Positions 12,921 to 23,819 of a stretch of 64,000 nt of DNA are shown here, one piece after another. Location: the NCBI RefSeq assembly GCF_020171345.1, contig NZ_JAIUZM010000003.1:62001-126000 (forward strand), written 5' to 3'. The translations under genes and the position numbers were made by a program. This DNA comes from Microbulbifer agarilyticus. Its GTDB lineage: Bacteria; Pseudomonadota; Gammaproteobacteria; Pseudomonadales; Cellvibrionaceae. The notes beneath the pieces are model-generated. The model was not told the origin of the DNA and made no database searches. It was given only the letters and a program-made list of their open reading frames with translations. Every line of letters begins with the position of its first letter. Within the stretch, counting starts at the first letter, position 1.

Positions 12921-13754
12921 ATGAAACGGCGCATTTATCGACATTTTGAGGCCATATCTGCCGGCTTTGGTGGATGCTTTTTGCGTCTTTGTCCCAATTT
13001 TCTGGGTCGGCTTGTAGTTGTTTTCTGTGCAGCGCTTCTGCTTGCTTCGTGCGCGAGTAATCTGGCCCCAACTTCCTCCTTGAAGCAACCCCCAAGCCAA
13101 AAGATTCGCCACCACACTGTCAGCAAAGGTGAGACCCTTTACTCCATCGCATGGCGTTACGGTAAAGATTTCAAAGAGTTAGCGTCAGTAAATCGTATCC
13201 CCGCGCCTTATCGGATATTTCCCGGGCAGCGCCTCGCGCTGACTGGGCGGGCTCCTGTTGTGACTAACCAGCCGGTAGCCAAGACCGTTGCGAAAACAAA
13301 GAAAGTGACTCGTCAAGCGCCAGCCAAGGCATCCAAGCCTGTACCGAAGGTTGTGAAAAATTCGTCAATTTCGGACGGTAATAAAAATGTCACAAAATGG
13401 CGTTGGCCGGTTCGTGGCAGGGTGCTCTCTCGTTTTCAGGCCAACGACCCCTTGCGCAAGGGTGTTGATATCGCCGGGAAAAAGGGGGAATCTGTTCAGG
13501 CAGCGGCGGATGGCACAGTGATTTACGCCGGAAGCGCACTGAGAGGTTACGGTAAGCTTTTGATCATCAAGCACAACGAGGCGTTCCTCAGTGCTTATGC
13601 CCACAACGACAAGTTACTTGTTGGCGAGGGCACGAAAGTCAGAGCAGGGCAACGGATAGCGGAATTGGGTTCAAGTGGTACTGACCGCGATATGCTCCAC
13701 TTTGAAATTCGCAAGAATGGCCAGCCGGTAGACCCATTGGCATACCTGCCATAA
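12921..13754 (+). CDS. nlpD: NlpD-type lipoprotein with LysM and degenerate LytM domain
   Basis: 277 residues. A hydrophobic segment ends in a lipobox, LLASC, with Cys44 as the lipidation site. A LysM domain spans about 70-113 (HHTVSKGETLYSIAWRYG to IFPGQRLAL). A basic Lys/Ala/Pro linker leads to an M23-like domain from about 160. The zinc site of active LytM enzymes is lost: the HxxxD ligand motif reads KGVDIAG and the HxH motif reads MLHFEI. Like E. coli NlpD it should therefore activate an amidase (AmiC) rather than cut peptidoglycan. It lies upstream of rpoS, whose promoter is within nlpD in E. coli. Confidence 0.94.
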   Translation: MKRRIYRHFEAISAGFGGCFLRLCPNFLGRLVVVFCAALLLASCASNLAPTSSLKQPPSQKIRHHTVSKGETLYSIAWRYGKDFKELASVNRIPAPYRIFPGQRLALTGRAPVVTNQPVAKTVAKTKKVTRQAPAKASKPVPKVVKNSSISDGNKNVTKWRWPVRGRVLSRFQANDPLRKGVDIAGKKGESVQAAADGTVIYAGSALRGYGKLLIIKHNEAFLSAYAHNDKLLVGEGTKVRAGQRIAELGSSGTDRDMLHFEIRKNGQPVDPLAYLP

Positions 13755-13997
13755 GGGGCCTGCCGAAATAAGCGCGATAACCGCTCACCCATACGCTGTT
13801 GTGCAATAAAAATGGATTTTTATTTATAACCACTTGAGGTAGTCACCGGGATCGGAAGTAGCTGCCCTGCAGTGACCCTACTCACCAGTGACGGTGAGTT
13901 GCCGAGACCGGAGGCTGTCGCAGCTGACAGCGGCCGATTCAGTGATCGAATGCTGTCGCCAGCGACTGATACAGGCAAAGTACAAGGAGTTGGGGAA

Positions 13998-15062
13998 ATG
14001 GAAGCACAACGTCATGATCAGATGGATTTTGGTGCTAAGACAGATGTCGCGCCGGAGTCCTTCGATCAGGAAAAAACCTTAACCGAAACCAAAACAAGCC
14101 GTACCCGGAGTAAAACGGCAAAAAAAAACTCTGAAACAATCTCCCACAAGACATCGAAGTCCACTTCGAAAACCACATCTACAAAAACAACCATACGAAA
14201 GCTCGACGATGCAGCCGGGCAAAAAAACCTCGACGCTACCCAGTTATATCTCAACGAAATCGGATTCTCCCCATTATTAACCGCCGAAGAAGAAGTCTAC
14301 TATGCGCGTAAAGCGCTACGTGGCGATGCGGCGGCCCGCAAGCGCATGATTGAAAGTAACTTGCGACTGGTTGTGAAAATAGCCCGTCGTTACGTTAGTC
14401 GTGGTCTCGCGCTCCTGGACTTAATCGAGGAAGGTAACCTCGGTCTTATCCGTGCGGTGGAGAAGTTTGACCCTGAACGGGGTTTCCGTTTCTCGACTTA
14501 CGCTACTTGGTGGATTCGCCAAACCATTGAGCGTGCCATCATGAATCAAACGCGGACCATCCGTTTGCCCATTCATGTTGTGAAAGAGCTTAATGTTTAC
14601 CTCCGTGCCTCTCGGGAACTGGCTCAGAAGCTGGATCATGAGCCAACGGCGGAAGAAATCGCCAATTTACTGGAAAAACCCGTTGAAGACGTAGAGCGTA
14701 TGCTCGGCCTTAATGAACGCGTTACTTCAGTCGATACGCCAATCGGCCCTTCGTCTGAGAAAACGTTGGTGGACACCATTCCTGACCAGCATGAATCGGA
14801 TCCTGCGGAATTGCTGCAAGATACCGACTTGTTTGACAGCATTAACCGCTGGTTGGGCGAGTTGCCAGATAAGCAGTGTGAAGTGGTTTCGCGCCGGTTT
14901 GGGCTGCGAGGCTACGAAGCCAGTACCCTGGAAGAAGTCGGTCGTGAAATAGGTCTGACCCGCGAGCGTGTACGCCAAATTCAAGTGGATGCGCTTAAGC
15001 GTCTACGCGAAGTCATGGAGGGGCAAGGGCTCGACGGTATGTCGCTGTTTGCGAATCTCTGA
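13998..15062 (+). CDS. rpoS: RNA polymerase sigma factor RpoS
   Basis: 354 residues from ATG 13998, chosen because AAGGAG (13984-13989) stands 8 bases upstream; a GTG at 13872 would add 42 unconserved residues. Region 1.2 is [20 protein letters not shown]; region 2 has [39 protein letters not shown] and [16 protein letters not shown]; regions 3 and 4 run through [35 protein letters not shown] and [17 protein letters not shown]. It is the stationary-phase and general stress sigma factor. Odd feature: residues about 30-75 form a Lys/Ser/Thr-rich low-complexity segment, longer than in Pseudomonas or E. coli. The usual downstream neighbours fdxA and mutS are far away, at 52 kb. Confidence 0.97.
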   Translation: MEAQRHDQMDFGAKTDVAPESFDQEKTLTETKTSRTRSKTAKKNSETISHKTSKSTSKTTSTKTTIRKLDDAAGQKNLDATQLYLNEIGFSPLLTAEEEVYYARKALRGDAAARKRMIESNLRLVVKIARRYVSRGLALLDLIEEGNLGLIRAVEKFDPERGFRFSTYATWWIRQTIERAIMNQTRTIRLPIHVVKELNVYLRASRELAQKLDHEPTAEEIANLLEKPVEDVERMLGLNERVTSVDTPIGPSSEKTLVDTIPDQHESDPAELLQDTDLFDSINRWLGELPDKQCEVVSRRFGLRGYEASTLEEVGREIGLTRERVRQIQVDALKRLREVMEGQGLDGMSLFANL

Positions 15063-15091
15063 TCAGTACAGATTGAAAATCGCTTAAGTCC

Positions 15092-15126
15092 AAAAAACCC
15101 GCAACTCAGGTTGCGGGTTTTTTTTA
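15092..15126. terminator. Bidirectional rho-independent terminator
   Basis: AAAACCCGCAAC, loop TCAG, GTTGCGGGTTTT with an A-run on the left and eight T residues on the right. It serves rpoS on the plus strand and the convergent ydbL gene on the minus strand. Confidence 0.93.
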
Positions 15127-15139
15127 TGCCTTGAAATCG

Positions 15140-15523
15140 CTACTTTTGTTTCCAGCGCCCCAGATTGTCCTGATAGTACTCACCTTTCTTGAGTCGGGCT
15201 TCTAACTTTTCTGCTGCCCGGGCGGCTACCTGACTGATGTCAATCTTGTTACGCTTGGCGATTGCCGCATACTCGTTTTTACGCTTGCGGTTTACCTCGT
15301 TCACCAGTTTTTCCAGCTCTGGCGAACTGTCCTGCACAATAGCGATATAACCGCTGTTTGCCTCCCCAACCAGACCTTGAGTTTGCGCCTGTTTGAGCGT
15401 AATAGCACTCGCGGGAAGGGCGAACAGAAAGGCGAAAATTATTAGTGCGCTTGCAAGCAATGGCTTACGTGTGCGCTTCGTCGGCAAGGCGTGTTCTGCG
15501 CGAGAAATAAAAGTGTTTAGCAT
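15140..15523 (-). CDS. ydbL: YdbL-family (DUF1318) periplasmic protein
   Basis: 127 residues. A signal peptide with a long basic n-region (residues 1-40) ends in LPASA. The mature part has the family pattern ITLKQAQTQGLVGEANSGYI, then LVNEVNRKRKNEYAAIAKRN, VAARAAEKLEARLKKGEYY and the C-terminal GRWKQK. It is the third gene of a minus-strand operon with ynbE (48-base gap) and ydbH. In E. coli YdbL is a periplasmic helper that modulates YnbE assembly. Confidence 0.9.
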   Translation of the reverse strand: MLNTFISRAEHALPTKRTRKPLLASALIIFAFLFALPASAITLKQAQTQGLVGEANSGYIAIVQDSSPELEKLVNEVNRKRKNEYAAIAKRNKIDISQVAARAAEKLEARLKKGEYYQDNLGRWKQK

Positions 15524-15571
15524 GTTTGTGTATCCTTCAATTATCCAGCTGCGACGTATTTTCTGTCCGCT

Positions 15572-15781
15572 CTAGAAAATGCCTTCCTTGTCTTCAAACA
15601 AGTCGTCCAGTTCTTTGTCAACCTTTACACGAATCTCGTGCTCGATTTTCACATTGAGATTCACGGTAATTGGCTCGCTTGGGGCCTGGACCGCTACGGT
15701 GGGGGTACATCCGATCAGGGTCCCACTGAGCGCCAGTGCGCCCCACAGGGCCAGGGGCTTCAAACTGTCTGCTTGGTTCAC
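15572..15781 (-). CDS. ynbE: YnbE-like small outer-membrane lipoprotein
   Basis: 69 residues from GTG 15781, preceded by CAGGAG at a spacing of seven bases. Upstream codons are open in frame but would give an implausible N-terminus. A short hydrophobic segment ends in the lipobox LIGC, followed by CTPTVAVQAPSEPITVNLN and VKIEHEIRVKVDKELDDLF. In E. coli YnbE is the outer-membrane partner of the AsmA-like protein YdbH, extending its beta-groove. The operon order ydbH-ynbE-ydbL here is the same. Confidence 0.88.
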   Translation of the reverse strand: MNQADSLKPLALWGALALSGTLIGCTPTVAVQAPSEPITVNLNVKIEHEIRVKVDKELDDLFEDKEGIF

Positions 15782-16015
15782 TACAAACTCCTGCGGCTCT
15801 CGGGTAATGACTCTTTCAGCGCTACTTGGATCGCGTAGAGGAAAGAGCCGAAAACGCACCAATTGCTGGCATCCTGCCAAACCGATGGGGGATACACGCA
15901 ATGGTTGCTGATTACTATAGATAGTTCAGGATTAACCGTTCCTGAACACATGGAACCCGGTGGGGATTTGGCGCCCAATATGGGGGCTGACCTGGATCTG
16001 TTCGATTAGGCTTAC

Positions 16016-19000
16016 TCACTGGGCTTGTTGCTCCAACACATCGGTTAAATCACGGCTAGCCTGCAGTGACCGAAGCATGCTGGGGACATTGTTTTCCAGG
16101 TTCAGATTAATGATCAGGTCGCGCTTCGCGTCTATCGCCTGGCTGTTCCCTGTTAGCTTCAAGTTGAGCTGCAAATCACCACTCAATGGATATTGAATAG
16201 TGCCATGAATGTCCCGGTAGGTGTAATCCTCCAGCGCTCCAGCCACCAGTTTCAATTGTGGGTTGCTGGATAGCATTTGCGGGGAGAATGCGCCGTAGTA
16301 GCGCATACGTCCACCCGGTGGCCGGGATTGTAAGCTTCCGCCTTTGACCGTAACGCCCTGGGCATCTGTGGTAATCGGTATCGTTGCATCCAATAGCCCA
16401 CTTGCGGAAAAATTGGTCGACTCCAGTTCGGTGGTCAGTGCGCGCAGAGAAATACCGGTGAACTGGAAGGTGGATTGTCGCTTTTCCCCACCGAAGTTCC
16501 ATTTAACCATGTCTGAAGTCAGGGCTCCCTCGAGCAGTTCAGACGAAAAATTCTTCAGTATAAGATCACCAGATGCGCTGATAGTCAGGTCGAAGTGCAG
16601 ATTGTTAAGGGCGACACCCGCATCAACAGTGTCAGCAGTAACTCGCGCTGGGCCGGTTGTCGCCCATGAGTCACCCTCTCGCTCAAGAGATATTGTGGAA
16701 TCTATCCCTAGCGCATAGCTGTTATTGTATTGAACAACGGCATCCGATAAAGAGGCCTGGGCGATATCCTGTTGGTTATCTGGCCAATGGAGTTTTGCAG
16801 TGCCTTCGAGTTTTCCTCCTATCAGGTTGGCAGGCAGTCCATCTACACCCATTGCCAGTGAGTTACTGCGGCTGAATTTGGTGGAAGGGAGTACAAGTTC
16901 CAGCATCCCTTCTTGCTTTTTGCGATTGTGTTGCCAGTTGCTATTAAATTGCAGAGGGCCACTGGTGACGGTGCTGGTCCCGGTTAACTGTTTGTCATTG
17001 AACTCAAATTTCCCGTGGGATGCCAATTGTATCGTCAATGCATCTACGGTTTTGATGGCAAGTTGGTCTGCACGATAATTAGAGAAACCGGAAGTTATCG
17101 CGCTATTCTGGGCTGCGTTTATCGAAGTTTGGGCCCGTAATGTCGTAAAGTTAAAATCCTCGAGAAACACGATTCCCTCAAGGCTATGTTCTGCAAGTGC
17201 CATAGGTGCGAAGCTGACAGCAATTTGTGGTGACTCACAATGCGTTTTTGTCGCATCAATTTCGCAGTGTGCTTCAGGGGAAAATAGCTCAGAGTTGTCA
17301 GCGCTTATTTCGCCTGATGTGCTTTTATCTACCGTCATGTTCAGGACGCGGAGATCGACAACGGTCGATGCGCTATCCACATTTCCAGACAATGCTACTT
17401 CAGTCTGTAGAGTAAGGTTTTCTATGAGAGTATTTTCTTGCGCAAGACTGAGATTTGAAGCCTTTGCGTCCAGTTGAAATGTACAGGCTTTGGACAGAAT
17501 GTCTGCACACTTAACTTCCAGCAGCTTGCCTTCGATTTTGGCGTTGGGACGTTCTTTAGACTGCGCAGGGGCCTCCATAGTCACCATAAGTTGGGGCGTA
17601 CTTACCTGCATTGGGCCTGGAATTTTCTTGGCGCTGAAGGACACTGCTTGATCACGGGGAAGAGTGACTTTTGTCGTGCGCCAATCTTGTAATGCCGCCG
17701 GTGTTTTGGATTCCGGTTGTTTCAGTAGGAATTCGGTTTTGTTAGATGATTTCCATTCTACTGACAAATCGCTGATACGTTGCCGTTCGCCAAGAAGTTC
17801 GGTGTTCAACTTGGGGAGCGTAAATGTTGTGGACACAGCGTGCGTGCCGGATAGTCGCTTTACCTCATATCCCGCCAAACGTTTTTTAATGGTCGGGTGC
17901 TCGAGTACTTCTTGCCAATTCGCCAGATCAAGGTCTGTATCGATCGCAACCAGGGGCAAGCTTTCCACGGACTCCGCAAGGCGGAGTCTGGCATTGAGTA
18001 GTGGTACATCTTTATCTGCTTGCGGGCCTTGAACCTGTATTGAGAGCTCACCACGGATCTTTTGTGCTGAAAGTGGCTGCAGGCTATCGAGTTCGACGGA
18101 AATCGGTGATCTGGTGTTTGTGGTGATGAGTACTGGAGTACCCATGAGTTTTTTGGGGAGGGGTACCGTCAGGTTTTCAACTTGGATATCGCTGTGAAGA
18201 TCACTGATACCGTGCAGTCCTTGGATCTCATCATTAATCTGTCCGCGTAGGCTAATCGAAGCTGACCCTCGGCTTTGCGTGAGCAGGGCGAGCCCGCTGT
18301 GCCAGTTCTCTGTGGACGAAGAGGGCAGCTGTTGTCCGATATTTGCGGTTAGTGTGGATAACCGCTCTGCGACGAGCTGGGTGTTGCTAGAAAGATCCCA
18401 CGCTGCAGGAGCGCTGTCGGGGAGTTTTCGTAGGTGGCCTGAAACACTCGCAACCACATCTTGATCATGAGTGAGTTCAAACTGAAATTTTGGGCGGTCG
18501 CTAATCGGTCGTATGTCCACTGACAGCAGGCATCCATCGCACTGTGAGTTGCGTATATCCCCCGTAATGGAGCCCTGGCTATTGCGAGAAAATTGTGCAG
18601 TAGAGTATCCGGGTAAATGGTCGGGGACCTGAATTGTACGAATTTCGACACTCCGCACAGGTAGCGCTTGTAGCTGTTGAAGCAGGTCGCTGATTATTAG
18701 AGCTTCGCGCTCTGTGTCTTCGTCCTGGTCTACTTTTGTGGATTGGGAACGACCGGAATCGGATTCACGGGTAGTAGTGGCCTTTGATTCAGGTTCCTGT
18801 CCTGCTGTGCCGGGCGCCGGTCGCGCGGTGGCATCTCCGATCTTCTCGATAGTCAGCTGATCGATGGATACCTCCGCTTTGGGAGCGGCCTCACTGTTGG
18901 CAGTGAAAACGTGGGCGATCAGATCGTTGAATGGTTGTATCTGGAGGTTGGCCAGGAGAATTTGCTGGTCTTGTTCCGTTTCTATGACCAATTGCTGGAT

Positions 19001-19222
19001 ATTCGCACGCCAGTCGCCATCGTCTCGGGATACCTGAAGCCGCTCAATCGAGGTCACGCGCGCGTTATCGAGTTGCTGATTTATTAACCAGGGCAGCCAG
19101 GTGTGTCGAGTGACCCAGGTGGCCACCCCAGTAACAATTCCAGTAACAAGAATCGCCAGGGTAAAAACGACAAAATAGCGTACCAGCACCTTCGCGTTGC
19201 GTTGGGGGAGGCGGGATGTCAC
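16016..19222 (-). CDS. ydbH: YdbH-family AsmA-like intermembrane lipid transport protein
   Basis: 1068 residues from GTG 19222. One N-terminal membrane anchor lies at about 12-34 (VLVRYFVVFTLAILVTGIVTG). The rest is a long periplasmic stretch of beta-strand-rich repeats ending in GTIQYPLSGDLQLNLKLTG and a C-terminal region that would reach the outer membrane. An acidic, Ser/Thr/Glu-rich linker lies near residues 140-165. YdbH is one of three redundant bridge-like proteins (with TamB and YhdP) moving phospholipid to the outer membrane. Neighbours ynbE and ydbL support the call. The 5' end nearly abuts the oppositely oriented gamma-glutamyltransferase gene; the exact starts of both are uncertain. 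Confidence 0.87.
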   Translation of the reverse strand: MTSRLPQRNAKVLVRYFVVFTLAILVTGIVTGVATWVTRHTWLPWLINQQLDNARVTSIERLQVSRDDGDWRANIQQLVIETEQDQQILLANLQIQPFNDLIAHVFTANSEAAPKAEVSIDQLTIEKIGDATARPAPGTAGQEPESKATTTRESDSGRSQSTKVDQDEDTEREALIISDLLQQLQALPVRSVEIRTIQVPDHLPGYSTAQFSRNSQGSITGDIRNSQCDGCLLSVDIRPISDRPKFQFELTHDQDVVASVSGHLRKLPDSAPAAWDLSSNTQLVAERLSTLTANIGQQLPSSSTENWHSGLALLTQSRGSASISLRGQINDEIQGLHGISDLHSDIQVENLTVPLPKKLMGTPVLITTNTRSPISVELDSLQPLSAQKIRGELSIQVQGPQADKDVPLLNARLRLAESVESLPLVAIDTDLDLANWQEVLEHPTIKKRLAGYEVKRLSGTHAVSTTFTLPKLNTELLGERQRISDLSVEWKSSNKTEFLLKQPESKTPAALQDWRTTKVTLPRDQAVSFSAKKIPGPMQVSTPQLMVTMEAPAQSKERPNAKIEGKLLEVKCADILSKACTFQLDAKASNLSLAQENTLIENLTLQTEVALSGNVDSASTVVDLRVLNMTVDKSTSGEISADNSELFSPEAHCEIDATKTHCESPQIAVSFAPMALAEHSLEGIVFLEDFNFTTLRAQTSINAAQNSAITSGFSNYRADQLAIKTVDALTIQLASHGKFEFNDKQLTGTSTVTSGPLQFNSNWQHNRKKQEGMLELVLPSTKFSRSNSLAMGVDGLPANLIGGKLEGTAKLHWPDNQQDIAQASLSDAVVQYNNSYALGIDSTISLEREGDSWATTGPARVTADTVDAGVALNNLHFDLTISASGDLILKNFSSELLEGALTSDMVKWNFGGEKRQSTFQFTGISLRALTTELESTNFSASGLLDATIPITTDAQGVTVKGGSLQSRPPGGRMRYYGAFSPQMLSSNPQLKLVAGALEDYTYRDIHGTIQYPLSGDLQLNLKLTGNSQAIDAKRDLIINLNLENNVPSMLRSLQASRDLTDVLEQQAQ

Positions 19223-19299
19223 GCGCGCGAATACCTCAGTTGACCGGTATGGCTATTACAGAGAGACTTGTTCTGAGAATAACGAGAAGGGCAGTTATT

Positions 19300-21078
19300 G
19301 TGAAATTCCAGATGACATTTTTCCTCAAGCGTTGCATGTGCGATGGCGCCCAAGTGCCGAAAACATCGCGAATAGTGCGGGCGGCAACTGCGACAGCCGG
19401 TGCATTTCTAAGCACCTTATTGTTTTCCGCCAGTGTTACAGCTTATGACCGTGTTAACGGGCAAGGGTTCGCAAGTCGCTCACCGGTCTTGGCGACGCAG
19501 GGCATGGCCGCCACTAGCCACCCCTTAGCGACGCAAGTGGCGCTGGATATTCTGAAAAAGGGTGGCAGTGCCGTGGACGCAGCAATTGCTGCCAATGCCG
19601 CTCAGGGGCTGATGGAGCCAACAGGCAACGGAATTGGCGGGGATTTGTTCGCAATTATCTGGAGCGCCAAAGATAAGAAGCTGCACGGGCTAAATGCCAG
19701 TGGCCGGTCGCCAAAATCCCTGCCATTTAATTATTTTGCCGATAATAGTCTGGAAAAAATACCATCTCATGGTCCTTTGCCCGTTTCAGTGCCGGGCGCG
19801 GTAGATGGCTGGTTCGAGCTGCATGAAAAATTTGGCAAGTTGCCCATGCAGGAACTGCTGGCGCCAACCATTCGATATGCCAATGAAGGGTTTCCGGTTA
19901 CTCAGCTGGTGGCTTACTACTGGAATCGCTCGGTTCCCAAGCTGGAGAAGTTCCCAGGGTTCCGGGAGACTTATATGCCCGGCGGCAAGGCGCCGCAGGA
20001 GGGGGACCTTTTTCGAAATCCCCGCCTTGGCAGCACCCTGCAGAAAATTGCCGATGGTGGTCGCGATGCCTTTTATAAAGGTGATATCGCGCGCGAGATC
20101 GACCGCTATATGAAAGCCAATGGTGGTTTCCTGTCTTACGAGGACCTGGCCGGCCACACTTCCGATTGGGTGGAGCCAGTTTCCACCAACTACCGCGGGT
20201 ACGATGTATGGGAGCTGCCACCGAACGGCCAAGGTATCGCAGCACTGCAAATCCTCAATATTCTGGAAGGCTACGACCTGAAAAAGCTTGGACGTACGAG
20301 CCCAGAATACATTCATCTTTTTGCCGAGGCCAAAAAGCTCGCGTTTGAGGATCGCGCCAAATACTACGCCGATCCGGATTTCAACCAGCTACCGGTGCAG
20401 GAGCTGATCTCTAAATCCTACGCAGAGAAACGTCGTGCCTTGATTGACCCCAATAAAGCGGCAAAGCGCTACGAGGCAGGAACCGTTGCACTACGACACG
20501 GCGATACTATCTACCTCACTACCGCGGACAAAGACGGCAACATGGTGTCTCTGATCCAGAGTAATTATCGGGGTATGGGATCTGGTATGACCCCCGGCGA
20601 TCTGGGCTTTATCTTGCAGGATCGAGGGGAAATGTTCAGTTTGCAGGAAGGGCATTTCAACCAGTACGAGCCGGGCAAGCGTCCATTCCATACCATTATC
20701 CCGGCGTTTGTAACAAAGGATGGCAACCCCTGGTTGAGCTTCGGCGTTATGGGCGGTGCCACCCAGCCACAGATGCATGCGCAGATCGTCATCAATATGC
20801 TGGACTTCGGCATGAATGTGCAGGAGGCCGGAGATGCCCCTCGAATTTTGCACAGTGGTTCGAGTCAGCCCACCGATGAACTGATGGAAGACGGTGGCTA
20901 TCTGAGCCTGGAAGATGGATTTCCAATGGAAACCCGGCGCAAACTTGTCCAGATGGGGCATCAAATCCGCTTTGAAAGCGGCCCCTATGGCGGCTACCAG
21001 GCAATCCAGAAGACAGAAAACGGCGTCTACCACGGTGCTTCTGAAAGCCGAAAAGATGGCCAGGCTGCCGGTTACTAA
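19300..21078 (+). CDS. Gamma-glutamyltransferase family protein (secreted)
   Basis: 592 residues from GTG 19300 (AGAAGGG eight bases upstream); ATG 19216 and ATG 19336 are in-frame alternatives. A signal peptide ends near FSASVTA. Family landmarks are GMAATSHPLATQVALDILKK, GGSAVDAAIAANAAQGLMEP, GNGIGGDLFAIIW, LPPNGQGIAALQIL and FHTIIPAF. The autocatalytic nucleophile is the Thr near residue 403 (codon 20506-20508) in GDTIYLTTADKDGN; classical GGTs have TTH(Y/F)S there. The precursor cleaves itself into two chains in the periplasm and hydrolyses or transfers gamma-glutamyl groups from glutathione-like substrates. The variant motif suggests the broader family branch rather than canonical GGT. 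Confidence 0.9.
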   Translation: MKFQMTFFLKRCMCDGAQVPKTSRIVRAATATAGAFLSTLLFSASVTAYDRVNGQGFASRSPVLATQGMAATSHPLATQVALDILKKGGSAVDAAIAANAAQGLMEPTGNGIGGDLFAIIWSAKDKKLHGLNASGRSPKSLPFNYFADNSLEKIPSHGPLPVSVPGAVDGWFELHEKFGKLPMQELLAPTIRYANEGFPVTQLVAYYWNRSVPKLEKFPGFRETYMPGGKAPQEGDLFRNPRLGSTLQKIADGGRDAFYKGDIAREIDRYMKANGGFLSYEDLAGHTSDWVEPVSTNYRGYDVWELPPNGQGIAALQILNILEGYDLKKLGRTSPEYIHLFAEAKKLAFEDRAKYYADPDFNQLPVQELISKSYAEKRRALIDPNKAAKRYEAGTVALRHGDTIYLTTADKDGNMVSLIQSNYRGMGSGMTPGDLGFILQDRGEMFSLQEGHFNQYEPGKRPFHTIIPAFVTKDGNPWLSFGVMGGATQPQMHAQIVINMLDFGMNVQEAGDAPRILHSGSSQPTDELMEDGGYLSLEDGFPMETRRKLVQMGHQIRFESGPYGGYQAIQKTENGVYHGASESRKDGQAAGY

Positions 21079-21151
21079 TCACAAGTTTATTGATTGCAAT
21101 GTGGAGGCGGGATAACCGCCTCTCCACAAGATTTACTAGAGACTGTTTAGA

Positions 21152-23791
21152 ATGCAAGACACACAGCCGCAAACAATTTTCCTGAAAGACTATCAGGTGC
21201 CGGATTATTTGATTGACCGGACGGAGCTGACGTTTGATCTCGATCCTCACGCCACGCTCGTAAAGTCGCGATTACAGGTCCGGCGTAATCCGGCGGCCGA
21301 TACTGCCGGAACACTCCCACCGTTGTGGCTCGACGGGGTCGATCTCGAGCTTCTTTCCGTCGCGGTAGATGGCGAGCTGCTGCCGGCGCAGCGCTACAGC
21401 GAGCAAGCGGATGGATTGTTGCTGACTGTGGACAAAGAATCGTTTGTACTGGAGGTGCAGACCCGTATTGCACCCGAAAGCAATACTTCGCTGGAGGGCT
21501 TATACCTTTCTAACGGTATGTATTGCACCCAGTGCGAGGCGGAAGGGTTCCGCAAGATCACATTTTATCCGGATCGCCCGGATGTTATGAGTGTGTTTAC
21601 CACCACGATTGTTGCGCCCGCCACTTACCCGGTTCTTCTTTCAAACGGAAACAAGATTGACAGCGGCATGACCGAGGATGGGCGTCTGCGTGTGACCTGG
21701 GAAGACCCGTTCGCCAAACCTTCCTATCTATTTGCCCTGGTTGCTGGTGACCTGCAGTTTGTGGAAGATCACTTTACTACGAGCAGTGGCCGCAAAGTGA
21801 TTTTGCAGCTGTTCACTGAGCCAAAGAATATTGGCAAGACCGCGCACGCCATGGAGTCTCTGAAGAAGTCCATGAAGTGGGATGAAGAAGTCTACGGTCG
21901 CGAGTATGACCTGGATATCTTTATGATTGTCGCCGTAGATCATTTCAACATGGGCGCGATGGAAAACAAGGGATTGAACATCTTCAATTCCGCTTGCGTT
22001 CTCGCGAGCCCGGAAACAGCGACCGATGCAGCGTTCCAGCGTATCGAAGCGATTGTAGCCCATGAATATTTTCATAACTGGTCCGGGAACCGCGTGACCT
22101 GTCGGGACTGGTTCCAGCTCAGCCTGAAAGAGGGGTTTACCGTATTTCGTGACGCGGAGTTTTCCGCAGACATGAATTCCCGTGGGGTGAAGCGGATTGA
22201 AGATGTCACATTGCTGCGTACGGCTCAATTTGCCGAAGATGCTGGCCCGATGTCACACCCGGTACGTCCGGATTCCTACATGGAAATCTCCAACTTCTAT
22301 ACCCTGACCGTGTATGAAAAGGGTGCAGAAGTCGTGCGCATGATCCACCGTCTCCTGGGCGCCAAAGCATTCCGTCGCGGCAGTGACCTTTACTTTGAAC
22401 GGCACGATGGCTGCGCGGTTACCTGCGAAGATTTTGTGGCGGCGATGGAAGACGCCAATGGTGCCGACCTGACCCAGTTCCGCCGTTGGTATAGTCAGGG
22501 CGGTACGCCGGTGCTTGATGTTGAGGACAAGTACGACGCGCAAGCACAGGAATACCACTTAACCATTCGTCAGCACACTCCGGATACGCCGGGGCAAACC
22601 GACAAACAGCCCTTACATATGCCGGTAGCGGTAAGCCTGTTGGGTGCGGATGGCGCGGAGCTTTCGCTGGACAAAGAGGCAAGCACCGAGCGGGTATTAC
22701 ATCTGACGGAAGCGACGCAGACATTTACCTTCGCAGATATTCCAGAGCGACCCCTGCCATCTTTACTGCGTGGATTCTCCGCCCCGGTAAAACTGCGTTA
22801 CCGCTACACAAGTGATCAGCTTCTATTCTTGATGCAGCACGATACGGATTCTTTTAATCGCTGGGATGCAAGTCAGCGACTGGCGTTTGATGCGCTTGCA
22901 CAATTACAGCACGCTTATCGTGCTGGCGGTGATATGCAGGTACCGGAGGCCTTGTTACAAGGCCTATCAGCTGTTTTAGAGGATACCCAGCTGGACCCGG
23001 CGTTGGTTGCGAAGATGCTGACGCTGCCAAGTCCACAAGAGCTGGCTGAACACGGTGAAGTCATAGATGCCCAGGCAATCATCGGCGCTCGCGTATTCGT
23101 ACGCGACTCAATCGCTAAAACTCTGGAATCACAATTCCTTCAACGTTATCAGTCACTGGATCAACGCAAGCCTTATCAACCCGTTGCGGCGGATATTGCC
23201 GAGCGTAGCCTCAAGAATACGTGTCTGACGTACCTTTGCGCCTCCGGGAATGCGGATGCATTAGCGTTGGCTGAAAGCCAGTTTAGGCGCGGGGAAAACA
23301 TGACGGATGTTGCCGCCGCGCTTGCAGCGCTCATTGAATTTGGCCCCGCGGAACAGGCTGAAGAGTATCTTGAATCGTTCTATCAGCAGTGGCAGCAAGA
23401 TACGCAGGTAGTGGAAACCTGGTTTGGCCTGCAGGCGGGCAGCGCGAATTATGGAACTCTGAGCCGGGTGCGCGGGCTGATGTCTCACCCTGCGTTCGAG
23501 TTTACCAATCCGAATAAAGTGCGCGCGGTAGTCGGAGGTTTTGCCATGCGTAACTTTACTCAGTTCCATCGGGAAGACGGAACTGGGTATGCGTTCTTAG
23601 CCGAACAGGTGATTGCGCTGGATAAGTTAAATCCACAAATTGCCGCACGGATTGTCACACCACTCACCCGCTGGCGAAAGTACCGTGCACTGGAGGCGGA
23701 GCAGATTCGATCCGCATTGCAGAGGGTGTCTGACAGTGGTGAGCTTTCGAGAGACCTCTATGAGGTAGTCAGTAAGGGGTTGGAAAACTAA
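21152..23791 (+). CDS. pepN: Aminopeptidase N (M1 family)
   Basis: 879 residues, the size of E. coli PepN. Exopeptidase motif [13 protein letters not shown] is near residue 268, the zinc site [11 protein letters not shown] with third ligand Glu in [11 protein letters not shown] is near 300, and the N-terminus carries [20 protein letters not shown]-terminal helical repeats end in [20 protein letters not shown] broad-specificity zinc metalloaminopeptidase of the cytosol that finishes peptide breakdown. It follows the gamma-glutamyltransferase gene after 73 bases, on the same strand. Confidence 0.97.
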   Translation: MQDTQPQTIFLKDYQVPDYLIDRTELTFDLDPHATLVKSRLQVRRNPAADTAGTLPPLWLDGVDLELLSVAVDGELLPAQRYSEQADGLLLTVDKESFVLEVQTRIAPESNTSLEGLYLSNGMYCTQCEAEGFRKITFYPDRPDVMSVFTTTIVAPATYPVLLSNGNKIDSGMTEDGRLRVTWEDPFAKPSYLFALVAGDLQFVEDHFTTSSGRKVILQLFTEPKNIGKTAHAMESLKKSMKWDEEVYGREYDLDIFMIVAVDHFNMGAMENKGLNIFNSACVLASPETATDAAFQRIEAIVAHEYFHNWSGNRVTCRDWFQLSLKEGFTVFRDAEFSADMNSRGVKRIEDVTLLRTAQFAEDAGPMSHPVRPDSYMEISNFYTLTVYEKGAEVVRMIHRLLGAKAFRRGSDLYFERHDGCAVTCEDFVAAMEDANGADLTQFRRWYSQGGTPVLDVEDKYDAQAQEYHLTIRQHTPDTPGQTDKQPLHMPVAVSLLGADGAELSLDKEASTERVLHLTEATQTFTFADIPERPLPSLLRGFSAPVKLRYRYTSDQLLFLMQHDTDSFNRWDASQRLAFDALAQLQHAYRAGGDMQVPEALLQGLSAVLEDTQLDPALVAKMLTLPSPQELAEHGEVIDAQAIIGARVFVRDSIAKTLESQFLQRYQSLDQRKPYQPVAADIAERSLKNTCLTYLCASGNADALALAESQFRRGENMTDVAAALAALIEFGPAEQAEEYLESFYQQWQQDTQVVETWFGLQAGSANYGTLSRVRGLMSHPAFEFTNPNKVRAVVGGFAMRNFTQFHREDGTGYAFLAEQVIALDKLNPQIAARIVTPLTRWRKYRALEAEQIRSALQRVSDSGELSRDLYEVVSKGLEN

Positions 23792-23819
23792 TCTCAGCAA
23801 AAAGAAACGGCCTGCGCCC

